Positions 9,270 to 19,800 of a stretch of 64,000 nt of DNA are shown here, piece by piece. Origin of the DNA: Phycisphaerales bacterium (GTDB taxonomy: Bacteria > Planctomycetota > Phycisphaerae > Phycisphaerales > SM1A02). A program made the translations under genes and the position numbers. Location: contig SIAK01000003.1 in assembly GCA_009691805.1 (NCBI GenBank), positions 1 through 64,000 of the forward strand, in the 5' to 3' direction. The notes under the pieces were generated by a model that was given only the letters and a program-made list of their open reading frames with translations, was not told where the DNA came from and ran no database searches. Within the stretch, counting starts at the first letter, position 1. Every line of letters begins with the position of its first letter.

Positions 9270-9340
9270 GCGGGTGAAGGGATTCGAACCCTCGACATTC
9301 ACCTTGGCAAGGTGACACTCTACCACTGAGCTACACCCGC
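9270..9340 (-). tRNA. tRNA-Gly(GCC)
   Basis: Reverse complement GCGGGTGTAGCTCAGTGGTAGAGTGTCACCTTGCCAAGGTGAATGTCGAGGGTTCGAATCCCTTCACCCGC folds as a cloverleaf, anticodon GCC. Confidence 0.97.
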
Positions 9341-9493
9341 AACTCATGCAGTGGCTAGCACTGCGGGTTGGGAAGAATAGCAGGTTCGACCAATTCGGCA
9401 AGCGGCTTGAGGAGCACTCTTTGGGATCTTCGAGATGGGATCTTTGGACCCAATCGAGACCTGACCGAGACTCTTGCGAAACAAGCCGTTCGG

Positions 9494-10891
9494 CTATGCA
9501 AAAAGTTCCGTCACCACCTTGCCGTGGACATCCGTCAGCCGATGGTCGCGGCCGCCGTGGCGGAAGGTGAGGCGTTCGTGGTTGATGCCGAGCAGCGCCA
9601 ATATGGTCGCGTGGAGATCGTGCACCTCACACTTATCAATTGCCGCGTAATACCCGTAGTCATCTGTTGCGCCGTAGGAGAATCCACTCTTCACACCGCC
9701 ACCCGCCATGAACATCGTGAATCCGTGCGGATTGTGATCGCGGCCATCTCCGCCTTGCGCGGTCGGCGTTCGACCAAACTCGCCGCCCCAAAGCACCAGT
9801 GTGTCTTCGAGCATGCCGTGACTCTTGAGGTCTTGAATCAAACCAGCGATCGGTCGATCCACTTCCGCGGCATTCGTCGAGTGACCGTTGCGAAGATCGC
9901 CATGCTGATCCCACTTGTAACTGTGCGTGCATTGAATGAATCGCACGCCTGCCTGCGCGAATCGTCGCGCGAGCAAACACTGGCGACCGAAGTTTTCCGT
10001 CTTCGGCTCATCAATGCCATAAAGTTTTTTTGTCGCATCACTTTCAAGTGCGAGGTCCATCACCGCAGGTCCTGCCGCTTGCATGCGATACGCGAGTTCG
10101 AAACTCTCGATGCGACCTTCGAGCGCAGCATCACTGCCCGTGCGAAGGATGTGCTGCGCGTTGAGTTCTTGCAGGAAATCCAGTTCCTTGCGTTGCAACT
10201 CAGGCGGCAATCCCGCCATCATGTGTTCAAACTGCGCTTTCGATGCCGGCACTCCCGCGTGACCAATTGGCGTGCCGTGCGTGCGAGCAGGGAGAAATCC
10301 GCTCGAAAAATTATTGACGCCGCCATGACCGAGCGTTGGGCAAATCGTGATGAACGCGGGGAGGTTGTCGTTCTCCGTGCCGAGTCCGTACGAAACCCAC
10401 GCGCCCATCGATGGACGAATGAACGTGTCACTTCCCGTATGAATCTTCAAGAGCGCGCCGCCGTGCGCAGGATTCGAACCATGCAGACTCTTCACGAAAC
10501 AGAGATCGTCGACGAGACCTGCGACGTGCGGAAAAAGATCGCTCACCCACGCGCCTGATTGTCCGTACTGGCGAAACTTCCAGGGACTTCCAAGCAAGTT
10601 TTCTGTCTGCGCGAATTGCACGCGCGGTTTCGCGAACGGAAGTGGTTTGCCGTGATCACGCTGCAAGAGCGGCTTGTAGTCAAACGTATCAACCTGCGAA
10701 GGTCCACCGTGCATGAAGAGGAAAATCACGCGCTTCGCGCGCGGTACGAAATGCGGAGAGGTGAGCACTCCTCCGCCGGCGTTCGCTTCTTGCGCAAACA
10801 GCCCTGCGAGTGCGATTGAACCAAATCCCGCGCAAAGCCCTGTAAGCGCGTCGCGTCGCGTGATCGGATTGTGTCGGTGATTGCAGAACAT
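9494..10891 (-). CDS. DUF1501 domain protein
   Basis: FLFMHGGPSQVDTFDYKP, GGEFGRTP and DHNPHGFTMFMAGGGVKSG are DUF1501/sulfatase-like motifs. Confidence 0.95.
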   Translation of the reverse strand: MFCNHRHNPITRRDALTGLCAGFGSIALAGLFAQEANAGGGVLTSPHFVPRAKRVIFLFMHGGPSQVDTFDYKPLLQRDHGKPLPFAKPRVQFAQTENLLGSPWKFRQYGQSGAWVSDLFPHVAGLVDDLCFVKSLHGSNPAHGGALLKIHTGSDTFIRPSMGAWVSYGLGTENDNLPAFITICPTLGHGGVNNFSSGFLPARTHGTPIGHAGVPASKAQFEHMMAGLPPELQRKELDFLQELNAQHILRTGSDAALEGRIESFELAYRMQAAGPAVMDLALESDATKKLYGIDEPKTENFGRQCLLARRFAQAGVRFIQCTHSYKWDQHGDLRNGHSTNAAEVDRPIAGLIQDLKSHGMLEDTLVLWGGEFGRTPTAQGGDGRDHNPHGFTMFMAGGGVKSGFSYGATDDYGYYAAIDKCEVHDLHATILALLGINHERLTFRHGGRDHRLTDVHGKVVTELFA

Positions 10892-10914
10892 GCGTGCGCC
10901 TTGCTCGGGAAGAC

Positions 10915-13188
10915 TTACTCCATCGTGACGAATTCATTCGCGGAAAGCAACGCGTGACAGAGCCGCGTCAGCGCAGCTTCGGGCGTGAGACCGTCCTCCG
11001 CGAGATTCGTCAAAAAGGCCTCCGAACTAGCGCGTTCCTGCGCATCAGGTTCGCGTGCGAATGCAATGCGGAACGCTGCGCGAACTTGTGCGTCTGCGCG
11101 CGAGCCCGTTTGTGTTGCTTGCATCGCAATGCGTTTGGCGGCGTCCTCAACAAACGGCGCGTTCATGAAGAAGAGCGCTTGCGGAGCGACCGTGGTCCGC
11201 GAACGGCAGTCGATGGGGGTGCTCGCGTCTGGGTAATCGAAGGCGGTGAACAGTCCAAACATCGCGTTGCGAATGACGGGGAGATAGACGGTGCGTCGTG
11301 GCGCGTCGTAAGTCGCAGAGTTTCCCGACTGATCGTTCGTCACGTACTCATGATCCTTCGCACCCAGCAGCGAGCCTCCCATGCTTCTGTCAAGCGCACC
11401 CGAAGTGAAGAGCACCGCATCACGAATCACTTCCGCCTCCACGCGCCGACGAGAGAAACGCGAGAGCAAGCGATTGTCGGGATCAGCGGTGGGGAGCCCG
11501 ACGTGCGTCGTGCTCGCTTGTCGATAGGTCGCGCTGCGCATGATCAGTCGATGCATCGACTTCACGCTCCAGCCATTGAGTACGAATCGTTGCGCGAGAA
11601 AATCGAGAAGCTCGGGATGCGAGGGCTTGCTGCCAATCACACCGAAGTTGCTCGGTGTGTCGACAAGCCCAACGCCGAAATGCCACGACCACAAGCGATT
11701 TGCGATGACGCGCGTCGTGAGCGGATTGCGCGCGTCAGCGATCCAACGCGCGAGTTCGAGGCGACCGCTCGAGGTTGCGGGAAACGCCGGACTCGGCAGC
11801 GTGCGTTCGAGAATCGCGGGTACCGCGCGCGAGATGACCGCACCTGTAGGAGACATGTGATCGCCGCGATCATGGATCGGAGTCTCGTCGACTTTCGATT
11901 CTTTGACGACCAACGCACGCGGCAACTCCGCAGGCTTCAGTTTCTCGTGCGCATCGCGACTCGTGCGAGCTGTGAGAAATGTTTCGCGTTCGGTGAGTGG
12001 CTCGTGCGCACTGCGCGCGGATGCAAGCGCGAGGGCGTACCAGAGGTTCGCCTCGTTGCGGTTGATCGCGTCTACAAAGCGCTTCGCCTGCGCAGCATGT
12101 TCGAGGCGGCGTAGCGCGGATCGCGCGGAATCATGCGCAGTGCCGAGCTCCTTTGCCCGGTCATGCCAAACTTTGGATCGTTCGATTTCAACAGCAGTCG
12201 CAAGCGGACGCTGCGCGACGTGACCGACCGTCGCGATGTTGTCGAACGTTGAGACGCTACGAAAAACGCCAGAAATCGCGAAGTAATCCGCGTGCGAGAT
12301 CGGATCGAACTTGTGATCGTGGCAGCGAGCACAGGAAATCGTCTGCGCGAGAAACGCCTTTGAAACGATGTCAATCTGCTCGTCGACGACATCGACTCGT
12401 TCCTTCTCCTTGTCAGGCTCGGCAAGCATCTTCGGGCCGAGAGCTAAAAACCCTAGTGCAGCGATGCGGCCGCGAGTTTGCGCGTCGTCTTCCGCGGTCG
12501 GCTGCGCAACTTCAGGAAGCAAATCGCCCGCGATCTGCTCAAGGATGAATTCGTTGAAGGGCATGTCGCGATTGAACGCGTCAATCACGTAGTCGCGGTA
12601 ATGAAACGCATTGGCGTATGCGATGTTTTCATCAACACCGTTGGAATCGGCGTAGCGCGCGACATCAAGCCAATGACGACCCCAGCGCTCGCCGTACATC
12701 GTTGAATCGAGCAACGCGTCGATGCGCTGTTCATACGCATGAGGCGAGCGGTCCTGCTCGAACGCTTCTACATCCGCAACTGTCGGAGGGACGCCGAGAA
12801 GATCAAGATACGCGCGACGCAAGAGTGTGCGTCGATCTGCTTCCGGCGCAGGGTGCAGTCCATTCTGTTCGAGGCGCGCGAGAACAAAACTGTCGATTTC
12901 ATTGCGAAGCCATGCGGAATGCATCACGCGAGGTCGCGAAGGGCTTGCGATCGGTTGATACGCCCAATGCGATGCGCCTTTCGCAGTTTTTTCAGGCAGT
13001 GGCCGAAACTGGGCAGCGTCGGGGTGAAGGGTTGCTGCGAGTGCTGGCGAGGCAGCACCCATTGCAGTTGTCAGTTGCATTGCGAGCAACAGCGATACCG
13101 CGAGAAGGCACGCACATGCGACGTGCCTTCCTGATTGCGAGTCGCAGCGCGGGCGCGTGGGGTCACTCAGCACATACGCAGTATCCAC
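10915..13188 (-). CDS. DUF1549/DUF1553 domain protein
   Basis: HWAYQPI, RWGRHWLDVARYADSNG, CARCHDHKFDPI and ADARNPLTTRVIANRLWSWHFG motifs; adjacent to DUF1501. Confidence 0.95.
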   Translation of the reverse strand: MDTAYVLSDPTRPRCDSQSGRHVACACLLAVSLLLAMQLTTAMGAASPALAATLHPDAAQFRPLPEKTAKGASHWAYQPIASPSRPRVMHSAWLRNEIDSFVLARLEQNGLHPAPEADRRTLLRRAYLDLLGVPPTVADVEAFEQDRSPHAYEQRIDALLDSTMYGERWGRHWLDVARYADSNGVDENIAYANAFHYRDYVIDAFNRDMPFNEFILEQIAGDLLPEVAQPTAEDDAQTRGRIAALGFLALGPKMLAEPDKEKERVDVVDEQIDIVSKAFLAQTISCARCHDHKFDPISHADYFAISGVFRSVSTFDNIATVGHVAQRPLATAVEIERSKVWHDRAKELGTAHDSARSALRRLEHAAQAKRFVDAINRNEANLWYALALASARSAHEPLTERETFLTARTSRDAHEKLKPAELPRALVVKESKVDETPIHDRGDHMSPTGAVISRAVPAILERTLPSPAFPATSSGRLELARWIADARNPLTTRVIANRLWSWHFGVGLVDTPSNFGVIGSKPSHPELLDFLAQRFVLNGWSVKSMHRLIMRSATYRQASTTHVGLPTADPDNRLLSRFSRRRVEAEVIRDAVLFTSGALDRSMGGSLLGAKDHEYVTNDQSGNSATYDAPRRTVYLPVIRNAMFGLFTAFDYPDASTPIDCRSRTTVAPQALFFMNAPFVEDAAKRIAMQATQTGSRADAQVRAAFRIAFAREPDAQERASSEAFLTNLAEDGLTPEAALTRLCHALLSANEFVTME

Positions 13189-13278
13189 AAGATCAGGGTC
13201 GAGGCAAGGCGCGAGTGCTCACAGTGCTCAGAGCATCACGCTTTGAATATCGAAAGAGAGAGGAAGGTTGGGGACAAA

Positions 13279-13318
13279 CGAACAGGCGGGGCGAATCATG
13301 ATTCGCTCCGCCTGTTCG
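13279..13318. terminator. Candidate bidirectional hairpin terminator
   Basis: cgaacaggcgg-ggcgaatca / tgattcgct-ccgcctgttcg inverted repeat. Confidence 0.6.
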
Positions 13319-13554
13319 CTTCAAAGCCAAGGATTGATCCGAGGCTCATTCATCTCTCCACCTAAGTCCTTTCCACCACCATCGCTCAGTGCCTCCTTTC
13401 CTCGAGCGACCGCAACCCATCGTCCCGACCAATCTCTTGAACTTCTTCTCCTCCACGGGGCATCTTCTCTCGCAAGTTTTCACCCACTCTCGCGCACATC
13501 ATTTCTCCACCAGTGCGCTGCCAAAAGGTATGTCTTCGCGATTTCGCGCAATCG

Positions 13555-14931
13555 TCATCGGTGCGGTTGAAGCACTTCTGGCATCCGATTGGTGCTGAGA
13601 ATGCAGTGCAACGGCATGCCTTGATCGTCTGCCAGAAGCGAGCTCTCTAGCGTTGGATGTTCAAGGAACAGCGAACGCCCCTGTGCCACGGCCGCGCGTT
13701 GCTTCCAAACACCTTGAGAGGCATCGTTCAAGATTGCGCGGGTTTGCGCATCAGAAGCATCGCATTCCTTTCGCGCGAACGGTCGGTTCGTCCGCATGCA
13801 CCGTTCGACTGCAACATCCCACGCCATAAGCGCGGAGTTTCGCAAGCCTCCGTAGAGCGCTGCAAACCATTGTTCGTCGGCGAACACGTCGCCAGAGAGG
13901 AATTCTCCCTGAAAGAACACGAGCATTCCGCATGCTCCACGCGCCGCTTCATCGGCACGCGCTTGACCTTCGGGACTGACGCGATGGCGAGGGTCAACCC
14001 GTGCGCGATGAGAATCCTCGCGTTCCTGACGCGCGAGTTGTCGGCGACGATAGAGCTCGCGCGACGCGTTGAAGTGCGCCATGGTTGCTCCTTCCTCGTC
14101 ATGAGATCCAGCCGCTTGGGCTGCGACGAGCCGCTCGCGGAGCGCCTCCACTTCGCGGAACAGATATTCAGTTTCGTCGTCGAGCCCTCGCTCGCGAGGT
14201 GCTTGTGGACCTCTGCTCGCTGATCTCTCAGCGGTGACTGATTCGCGAGTCCTTGAGAGATGGAGCAAGGTTTCGCAGAGATCCGCGGATCGGCTAGAGG
14301 CACCAACCGCCGTTTGCATGGAATTGATCTCGCTCCAGACCGCCTGTTGATCTGCGCTGTGACCACGATTGGCGCGCACTGAATCGCACACTGTGCGCAT
14401 CTTGGAAGTGCGGACACTGGTCGGTTCGAATCCACAGGCTTGGAAGCGCTCCGTGGCGCCGCTACTCCAGCGTCCTTGCTGCACGCAGGTCACAGGAATC
14501 TTCACGGTGCTGCCCGCAGTGATCAGTATGTCCGCGTTGAAGCCGCGGTTCTGCTTGCCTCCTTGAATCATCTGCCCAGCGATGAGGAGATAGTCAAACG
14601 TTGATGTGTTGCGCGCAACCAAACTTGGCACCGTGCCGCTTCCGGAGTGCTCCTCGATCGTCAATCCAGACTCTGAAGGGAGCGCGGATTTCTCGAAAAG
14701 CCGCACCCGCGCATGGGAATGGGAATGGGGGTGGGGGAGCGGATGGGGGAGCCGAGCATCGGACTCCGTCGAAACGCGCCCGATTGGTCGCACAAACACG
14801 AGTTCGAGGCCGTCTGCGAGCGAGACCGATCGCACAGCCGAGTCATTCATATCAAGAGTGAGAAATGAAACTTGGAAAGGGACGTCGATGTTTTCGGTGG
14901 CTACAGGCATGGAGACAACCTTCCCCGCCAT
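13555..14931 (-). CDS. ARPP-1-domain-like protein
   Basis: FDYLLIAGQMIQGGKQNRGFNADILITAGSTVKIPVTCVQQGRW resembles the remembered ARPP-1 core (GE-GGKQNR-IPVSCVE-GRW); His-rich insert HPLPHPHSHSHAR. Confidence 0.65.
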   Translation of the reverse strand: MAGKVVSMPVATENIDVPFQVSFLTLDMNDSAVRSVSLADGLELVFVRPIGRVSTESDARLPHPLPHPHSHSHARVRLFEKSALPSESGLTIEEHSGSGTVPSLVARNTSTFDYLLIAGQMIQGGKQNRGFNADILITAGSTVKIPVTCVQQGRWSSGATERFQACGFEPTSVRTSKMRTVCDSVRANRGHSADQQAVWSEINSMQTAVGASSRSADLCETLLHLSRTRESVTAERSASRGPQAPRERGLDDETEYLFREVEALRERLVAAQAAGSHDEEGATMAHFNASRELYRRRQLARQEREDSHRARVDPRHRVSPEGQARADEAARGACGMLVFFQGEFLSGDVFADEQWFAALYGGLRNSALMAWDVAVERCMRTNRPFARKECDASDAQTRAILNDASQGVWKQRAAVAQGRSLFLEHPTLESSLLADDQGMPLHCILSTNRMPEVLQPHR

Positions 14932-15103
14932 GTGGCGGAATCTTGCGAAATGAACGATTTACACTACAGTTCGACTTGAATTCGACTCAACTGACGAACT
15001 TTTCAACCAGATGAAACTCAACTCACTCTCTCCGGACGGGGGCTGACAGCACGCTATCGTCCAGGATTTTCATACTATGCCGCCGAGTAGGTCGCCGAGG
15101 ATA

Positions 15104-15128
15104 AAAATCAAGACTTAAACTTGATTTT
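15104..15128. promoter_or_regulatory. Palindrome in divergent intergenic region, candidate operator
   Basis: aaaatcaag-acttaaa-cttgatttt, 9-bp arms and 7-bp spacer. Confidence 0.45.
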
Positions 15129-15284
15129 GATATAAATGGTTGCATGATCTCTTTGGAAAGTGTCGACACACTTTGGAACGAAGTCCATGACGGAGTCACA
15201 AACTGAGCTAGCGTGGCTCGTTGCGCCGCCAAGGGTGCGCAAACAGGCGCGAACTCTCGTCCACCTCGGATCGGAACATTTTCA

Positions 15285-16397
15285 ATGGGCTTCCCAGCAC
15301 CACGCATCTCTCTCTCCCTCATCGTCTTCGTGTTTACGGCTGACGACCGTCTTGAGACGGTCGGTGGGAGAATCGTGGAGTTCCATCATTTTCCATCGCT
15401 GACTCGAGGTCGCGAACCATCGAATGAAGTTCCGAACTCGACGGATGCGAACGAACCAATTCGACGGATGCTGCTTGACTCCTTGCCCAGCGGAACACTC
15501 CCGTCTCGGATCTATCCACTGATGCCACGGGTGCGTGATGACGCCTCCGTGTTCCTGCCCTACTGGGCTGCGGGTCGATTGAATGCATCCACGGCAAGAG
15601 GTCGGGCGGAAGCGCATGGCGACAGCCTCCAACTTGACGCACTTGAGCGGCTCGCCCGTTTGGTGCGTGATGATTCACTCGTCCACGAAGCACGCTCAGA
15701 GTTTCGGCGAGCCGTCGCCATGGATCCAGTATCGATGCGACTGATCAGCGACACTGCTCGAGCGGGAATTGTCGCGACTGCCGAGAGCGAACGAAGGCGT
15801 GACCGTGACTGTGACCGTGGCGGCGACTCAGAGCAATCTGAGTATCCACCGCTCTTCGCGCTCCTCCCTGAGCAGTTCACGATCGATGAATTGCACAGAG
15901 CGATCTTGCGTGCTGCGCAACTCTCAGGCGAGGAGTTCGAATCATCGAACAACTTCCGGCGTCGACTGAAAGAGTTGCTTGACACCGAAGTACTTGTGGA
16001 CCTCGGACAAGCAGGGGATGAGGGGTCAAAGGGTCGAGCGCCACGGCTCTACAGGTTTGACAAGCGGAACTGGCGAGTTTGGATCGAGCGAAACTCCTTC
16101 GATACAACGCTTCAATCGTTCCCTACTCGCGGCTCAGAGGCGCATCCTTATCGCACAGACTTTCTTGATGAAGAAAGCATCGAGCGCTTGGCTCGGCTCG
16201 CTTCCGTGGATCGGGTGCGCGCTCTAAGGGTAAGGCGTTTCGATGCGCGGAACGTTCAAGACCTTGAGATCGACAGTGGTGCATCGCCGCAATCGGACAC
16301 AACAGGGATTCGATTGCGCGCGCTCGAGGAACAAATGTCACTTATGAAGAATGCGCTGACGCAGCGACCGGCTTCTGTTCCAGGGAAGTTGCGGTAG
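15285..16397 (+). CDS. NrtR-like transcriptional regulator (Nudix-related) without a recognisable Nudix box
   Basis: RISLSLIVFVFTADDRLETV start and YPPLFALLPEQFTIDELHRAIL...NNFRRRLKELLDTEVL...GRAPRLYRFD wHTH region; ORF opens at 15213, likely start 15285. Confidence 0.6.
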   Translation: MGFPAPRISLSLIVFVFTADDRLETVGGRIVEFHHFPSLTRGREPSNEVPNSTDANEPIRRMLLDSLPSGTLPSRIYPLMPRVRDDASVFLPYWAAGRLNASTARGRAEAHGDSLQLDALERLARLVRDDSLVHEARSEFRRAVAMDPVSMRLISDTARAGIVATAESERRRDRDCDRGGDSEQSEYPPLFALLPEQFTIDELHRAILRAAQLSGEEFESSNNFRRRLKELLDTEVLVDLGQAGDEGSKGRAPRLYRFDKRNWRVWIERNSFDTTLQSFPTRGSEAHPYRTDFLDEESIERLARLASVDRVRALRVRRFDARNVQDLEIDSGASPQSDTTGIRLRALEEQMSLMKNALTQRPASVPGKLR

Positions 16398-16441
16398 TCG
16401 CTGTTTCGCGGGCCGTCGGTTGATTGCTCGCGAGCGTTCAC

Positions 16442-16759
16442 TCACCAATTGCGGATGACTGCGGCGCCTGCGAATGCGCCGCCGATGACTTTGGCGATGA
16501 AGAATGTGTTGTAGTCGAGCGTGAGTGGGTAGATGGGATTGAGCGTCACCGCAAGTGCGGCGCATCCGCCGCACCAGATCGTGAGCCCGTCTTTTCCGAA
16601 CACAATCGCGGCGATCGCAAACGTGACGAGCGAAATCCAACGCTCGGGGCCGCCATCCGTCTCGATGGGGATCACGCCGAATGTGTGCAGAAAGAGAAAC
16701 GCGCTGAGAATCGCGAGTGCGATGAGGATGCCTTTGGAGGAACCAGCGTTCTTAGCCAT
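16442..16759 (-). CDS. Small membrane protein, possibly DUF6804-like
   Basis: Three or more hydrophobic segments, YPLTLDYNTFFIAKVIGGAFAGAAVI. Confidence 0.6.
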   Translation of the reverse strand: MAKNAGSSKGILIALAILSAFLFLHTFGVIPIETDGGPERWISLVTFAIAAIVFGKDGLTIWCGGCAALAVTLNPIYPLTLDYNTFFIAKVIGGAFAGAAVIRNW

Positions 16760-16797
16760 GCGTCGAGTATCGGCAATTCAGTCGCGCGATAAAAAAA

Positions 16798-16825
16798 CCA
16801 CGCGCCAACAAATGTTGGCGCGTGG
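16798..16825 (-). terminator. Intrinsic terminator of the tricorn-like gene
   Basis: ccacgcgccaac-aaat-gttggcgcgtgg, 12-bp stem followed on the minus strand by a T7 run. Confidence 0.85.
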
Positions 16826-16846
16826 AGTTCGTGTTCGTTCCATCAC

Positions 16847-19800
16847 TCAATGATCTGCGGCGGGGAGGCCCATGCCGCTTCGATTGGGATACGTGGGCTT
16901 CGGTGTTGGCTTGTAGGGATGCTCGCCGAGCTGTTGCATCAGGACTTCCACAGCCTTCTCGACTTGCGGATCCTTGCCGCCAACCATCAGCGCAGGGTCG
17001 TCGAGCACTTCGATGTCAGGATCGACGCCGTGACCCTCGACCCCCCAAGTGCCATCGGATTCATAGAAGCCAAACGTCGGGACGCTAATCGTGCCGCCGT
17101 CAAGAAGCCCTGGATTTCCAGAGATTCCGACGAGTCCGCCCCATGTGCGCGTGCCGATGATCGACCCGAGTTTGTTCGCCTTGAACAACCACGGAAACAT
17201 ATCGCCGCCGGAACCAGCGAGTCCGTTGATAAGCATTGCCATCGGCCCGCGATGTCCATCCGGTGGCCACGCGTAGTCGCGCGCGTCTCGACGCGCCCAG
17301 AAGTTTGTCACTGGTCGATCGAGGAGTTCGATGAAGCGCGTTGGAATCTGTCCGCCGCCGTTCCATCGATCATCGATGAGTAACGAAGGCTTGGTTCGCT
17401 GGCCGAAGAATTGCCGCACAAGTTCAGTCTGTCCATCCGTACCTGTATTGGGTACATAGATGTAACCAATCTTGCCGCCTGAAAGTTCTTCCACCATGCG
17501 CCGCTTGCTCTCGACCCAATCGCGATAGTGAAGATTGTCTTCGCTCGCGATGGTCGTGACGACGATGTCCTTCGCGTCGGCATCGAGCACTGCTTTCTTC
17601 GAAACCGTGAGAACAACGCTCTTGCCAGCGAGTCCAACAAACGGCGCCCATGGATCCTCGTTCGGATCGATCGCGACGCCGTTCACGGCGAGGAGAAAGT
17701 CGCCCTCCGTCACGCCGAGTCCTTGCGCTTGCAGTGGTGAACGCGCATCGGAATCAAACGCGCCGCCGTGGAAAAACTTAGCGAGTTTCCATGCTGCAGC
17801 AGGGGAGCCGTCCTCTTTCGTCGCTGGCGCAAACGTTGCACCGAGCAAACCAACCGTGCGATTGTCGACCTCCTCAACGTCGCCGCCGCCTTGCAAGTAC
17901 GCGTGACCGACGTTGAGTTCAGAGATCATCTCCGCGATGAGGAAGTTGAGATCCTCGCGCGTTACGACCGCGGGAAGCATCGCTTCATACTTCGCGCGAA
18001 TCGCAGGCCAGTCCACTTGATGCATGCCGGGGTCGTAGAAGTAATCACGCATGATGCGCCATGCATCCGTCAGGATTTCTTTCCATTCATGCGCGGGTTG
18101 CACAACGGAAAGCATCGGCGCCGTGACAATCGGCTTGGGCGTTGCGCCGGCACTTGCGCCTGCGATGGACGCACCGCCGCGACCTCCGAGCAGCAACTTC
18201 TTGCCGTCGGCACTCACGTCGAAGCGCGATCCTGCGGCGCCAGTTTTTTCGGCGAGCGTTTTCTCGGAGAGATCAAGCAATCGCACGGAGCCATCGCGTC
18301 CGTAGAGCAATTCGTTCTTGTCGTTGAATCCGATTGAACCGAATGCACCTGCCGCTGCAGGGAGTTGCAAGGCGCGCGCTTCGAATCCATCGAGATCGAT
18401 GAGCACTTCTTTCTTCGATTCTTTCTTCGCGCCTTCGCCCTTACCGTCTGTCGGCTTCTCACTCTTTGCAGTTCGCGTTGCCGTGAATGGGCTCGCCTCG
18501 CGAGCGCCCTCTGCGTTCGTCGTGAACATGTTGCCAGTCATGCTCTCGCCATCCATCGTCGCTTCAATCTCAAACGACTGATCGTTCAGTTTTCCTGTGA
18601 GACGCAGCGTCATCGTTGCGGCATCGAATGTTCCTGAGAGGTCGGCAGCACCGTGCTCCGAACTGCTCGAGCCCTTCGCGGTTCCGTCTTCAGCAACGGT
18701 CAGTGTCATCGTGAACGCGATTTCAATCTCGCCGATCTTGCATGATCCCTTCCAATCGCCCGCTGCCGTAGGTGCAGCGTCTTGCGTGGGTGCGTCCTTC
18801 TTCTCGTCTTGCGCGAGGAATTCGGACGGATCAACAGCAATCGTCATGTCGCCGCGACGGCGTCGCCCACCTGCTGGTGGACCACTTGGTCGCGCGTTCT
18901 CGCCCGCTGCGGGAGTTGCGTCACTAGCAGCCGCGGGCTTCGAATCCTCCTTCTGACCTTCTTCATCGCTCGTCGGCAACCACGGCAGTTTGAAGTCCTT
19001 CTTCAACGGCACAGCGAGTAACACTGTCGCGCTGTCGTAGACCCAGGTCGTGTCGAAATCGCCGTACTTTGGGGCAAAATTGCGCGCGCTCTTGAAGACG
19101 ATCCAGTCGCCCTTGCGATCAAACATCGGCTCGCTATCGCTGAAGAACCCACTCGTCAATTGCGTGAGCGCCTTGGTAGCGTCCGCTTCCTTCGTGTCGA
19201 AGAGGTAGATCGCTTCGAGCTCTGTTTGATCGCACGAACGGCTCCACGTGATCCAACGCGAATCATGCGTGATCGAAATGTCGACTGGTCGTGGTCCTTC
19301 TGGGTTGCGATCGAGATGTGTGGTCGCGCCATCTTCGAGTTTCACAAGATCGATGTTGCCTGCTTTATCTTGCAGCACGACGGATTTTGAATCAGGTGTC
19401 CAGGTGATCGCGGTGCGGAATGCAGAGCCGCCCTTTGTGATTTGCTTTGGTTGCTCGGGGCTCGCGCTGATTTTTCCGTCCGCACTCTTGAGATCTGCGC
19501 CCATCGTGTAGAGCTCGTACTCTCCTGTTGCATCGGAGAAGTACGCGATCGTCTTGCCATCAGGGCTCCATGCCGCGTTGCGCTCGAAGATGGAATCCGT
19601 GCGCGTGAGATTGCGTGGCGTTCCATTTTCTGCAGGCGCTGACCAAATGTCACCGCGCGCGACAACTGCGACGCGCTTGCCACTCGGTGAGATCGAACTG
19701 CCTTGCATGTCTTTCGCTGCATCGACGGTGGTCGCGCGCAAGGAATCGCGATCGCCAGGCACGGTGATCTCGACAGGGACGCTCTGCTTGGTTGCAAGAT

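Noticed and set aside
10894-12114. 406-aa plus-strand ORF opposite the DUF1549/DUF1553 gene
   Set aside because: Shadow ORF; Arg-rich low-complexity translation typical of antisense reading of GC-rich genes.
14720-14760. ggatgggggagc G-rich repeats in the ARPP-1-like gene as a regulatory G-quadruplex
   Set aside because: It encodes the His/Pro-rich insert HPLPHPHSHSHAR; no independent evidence for a DNA-level role.
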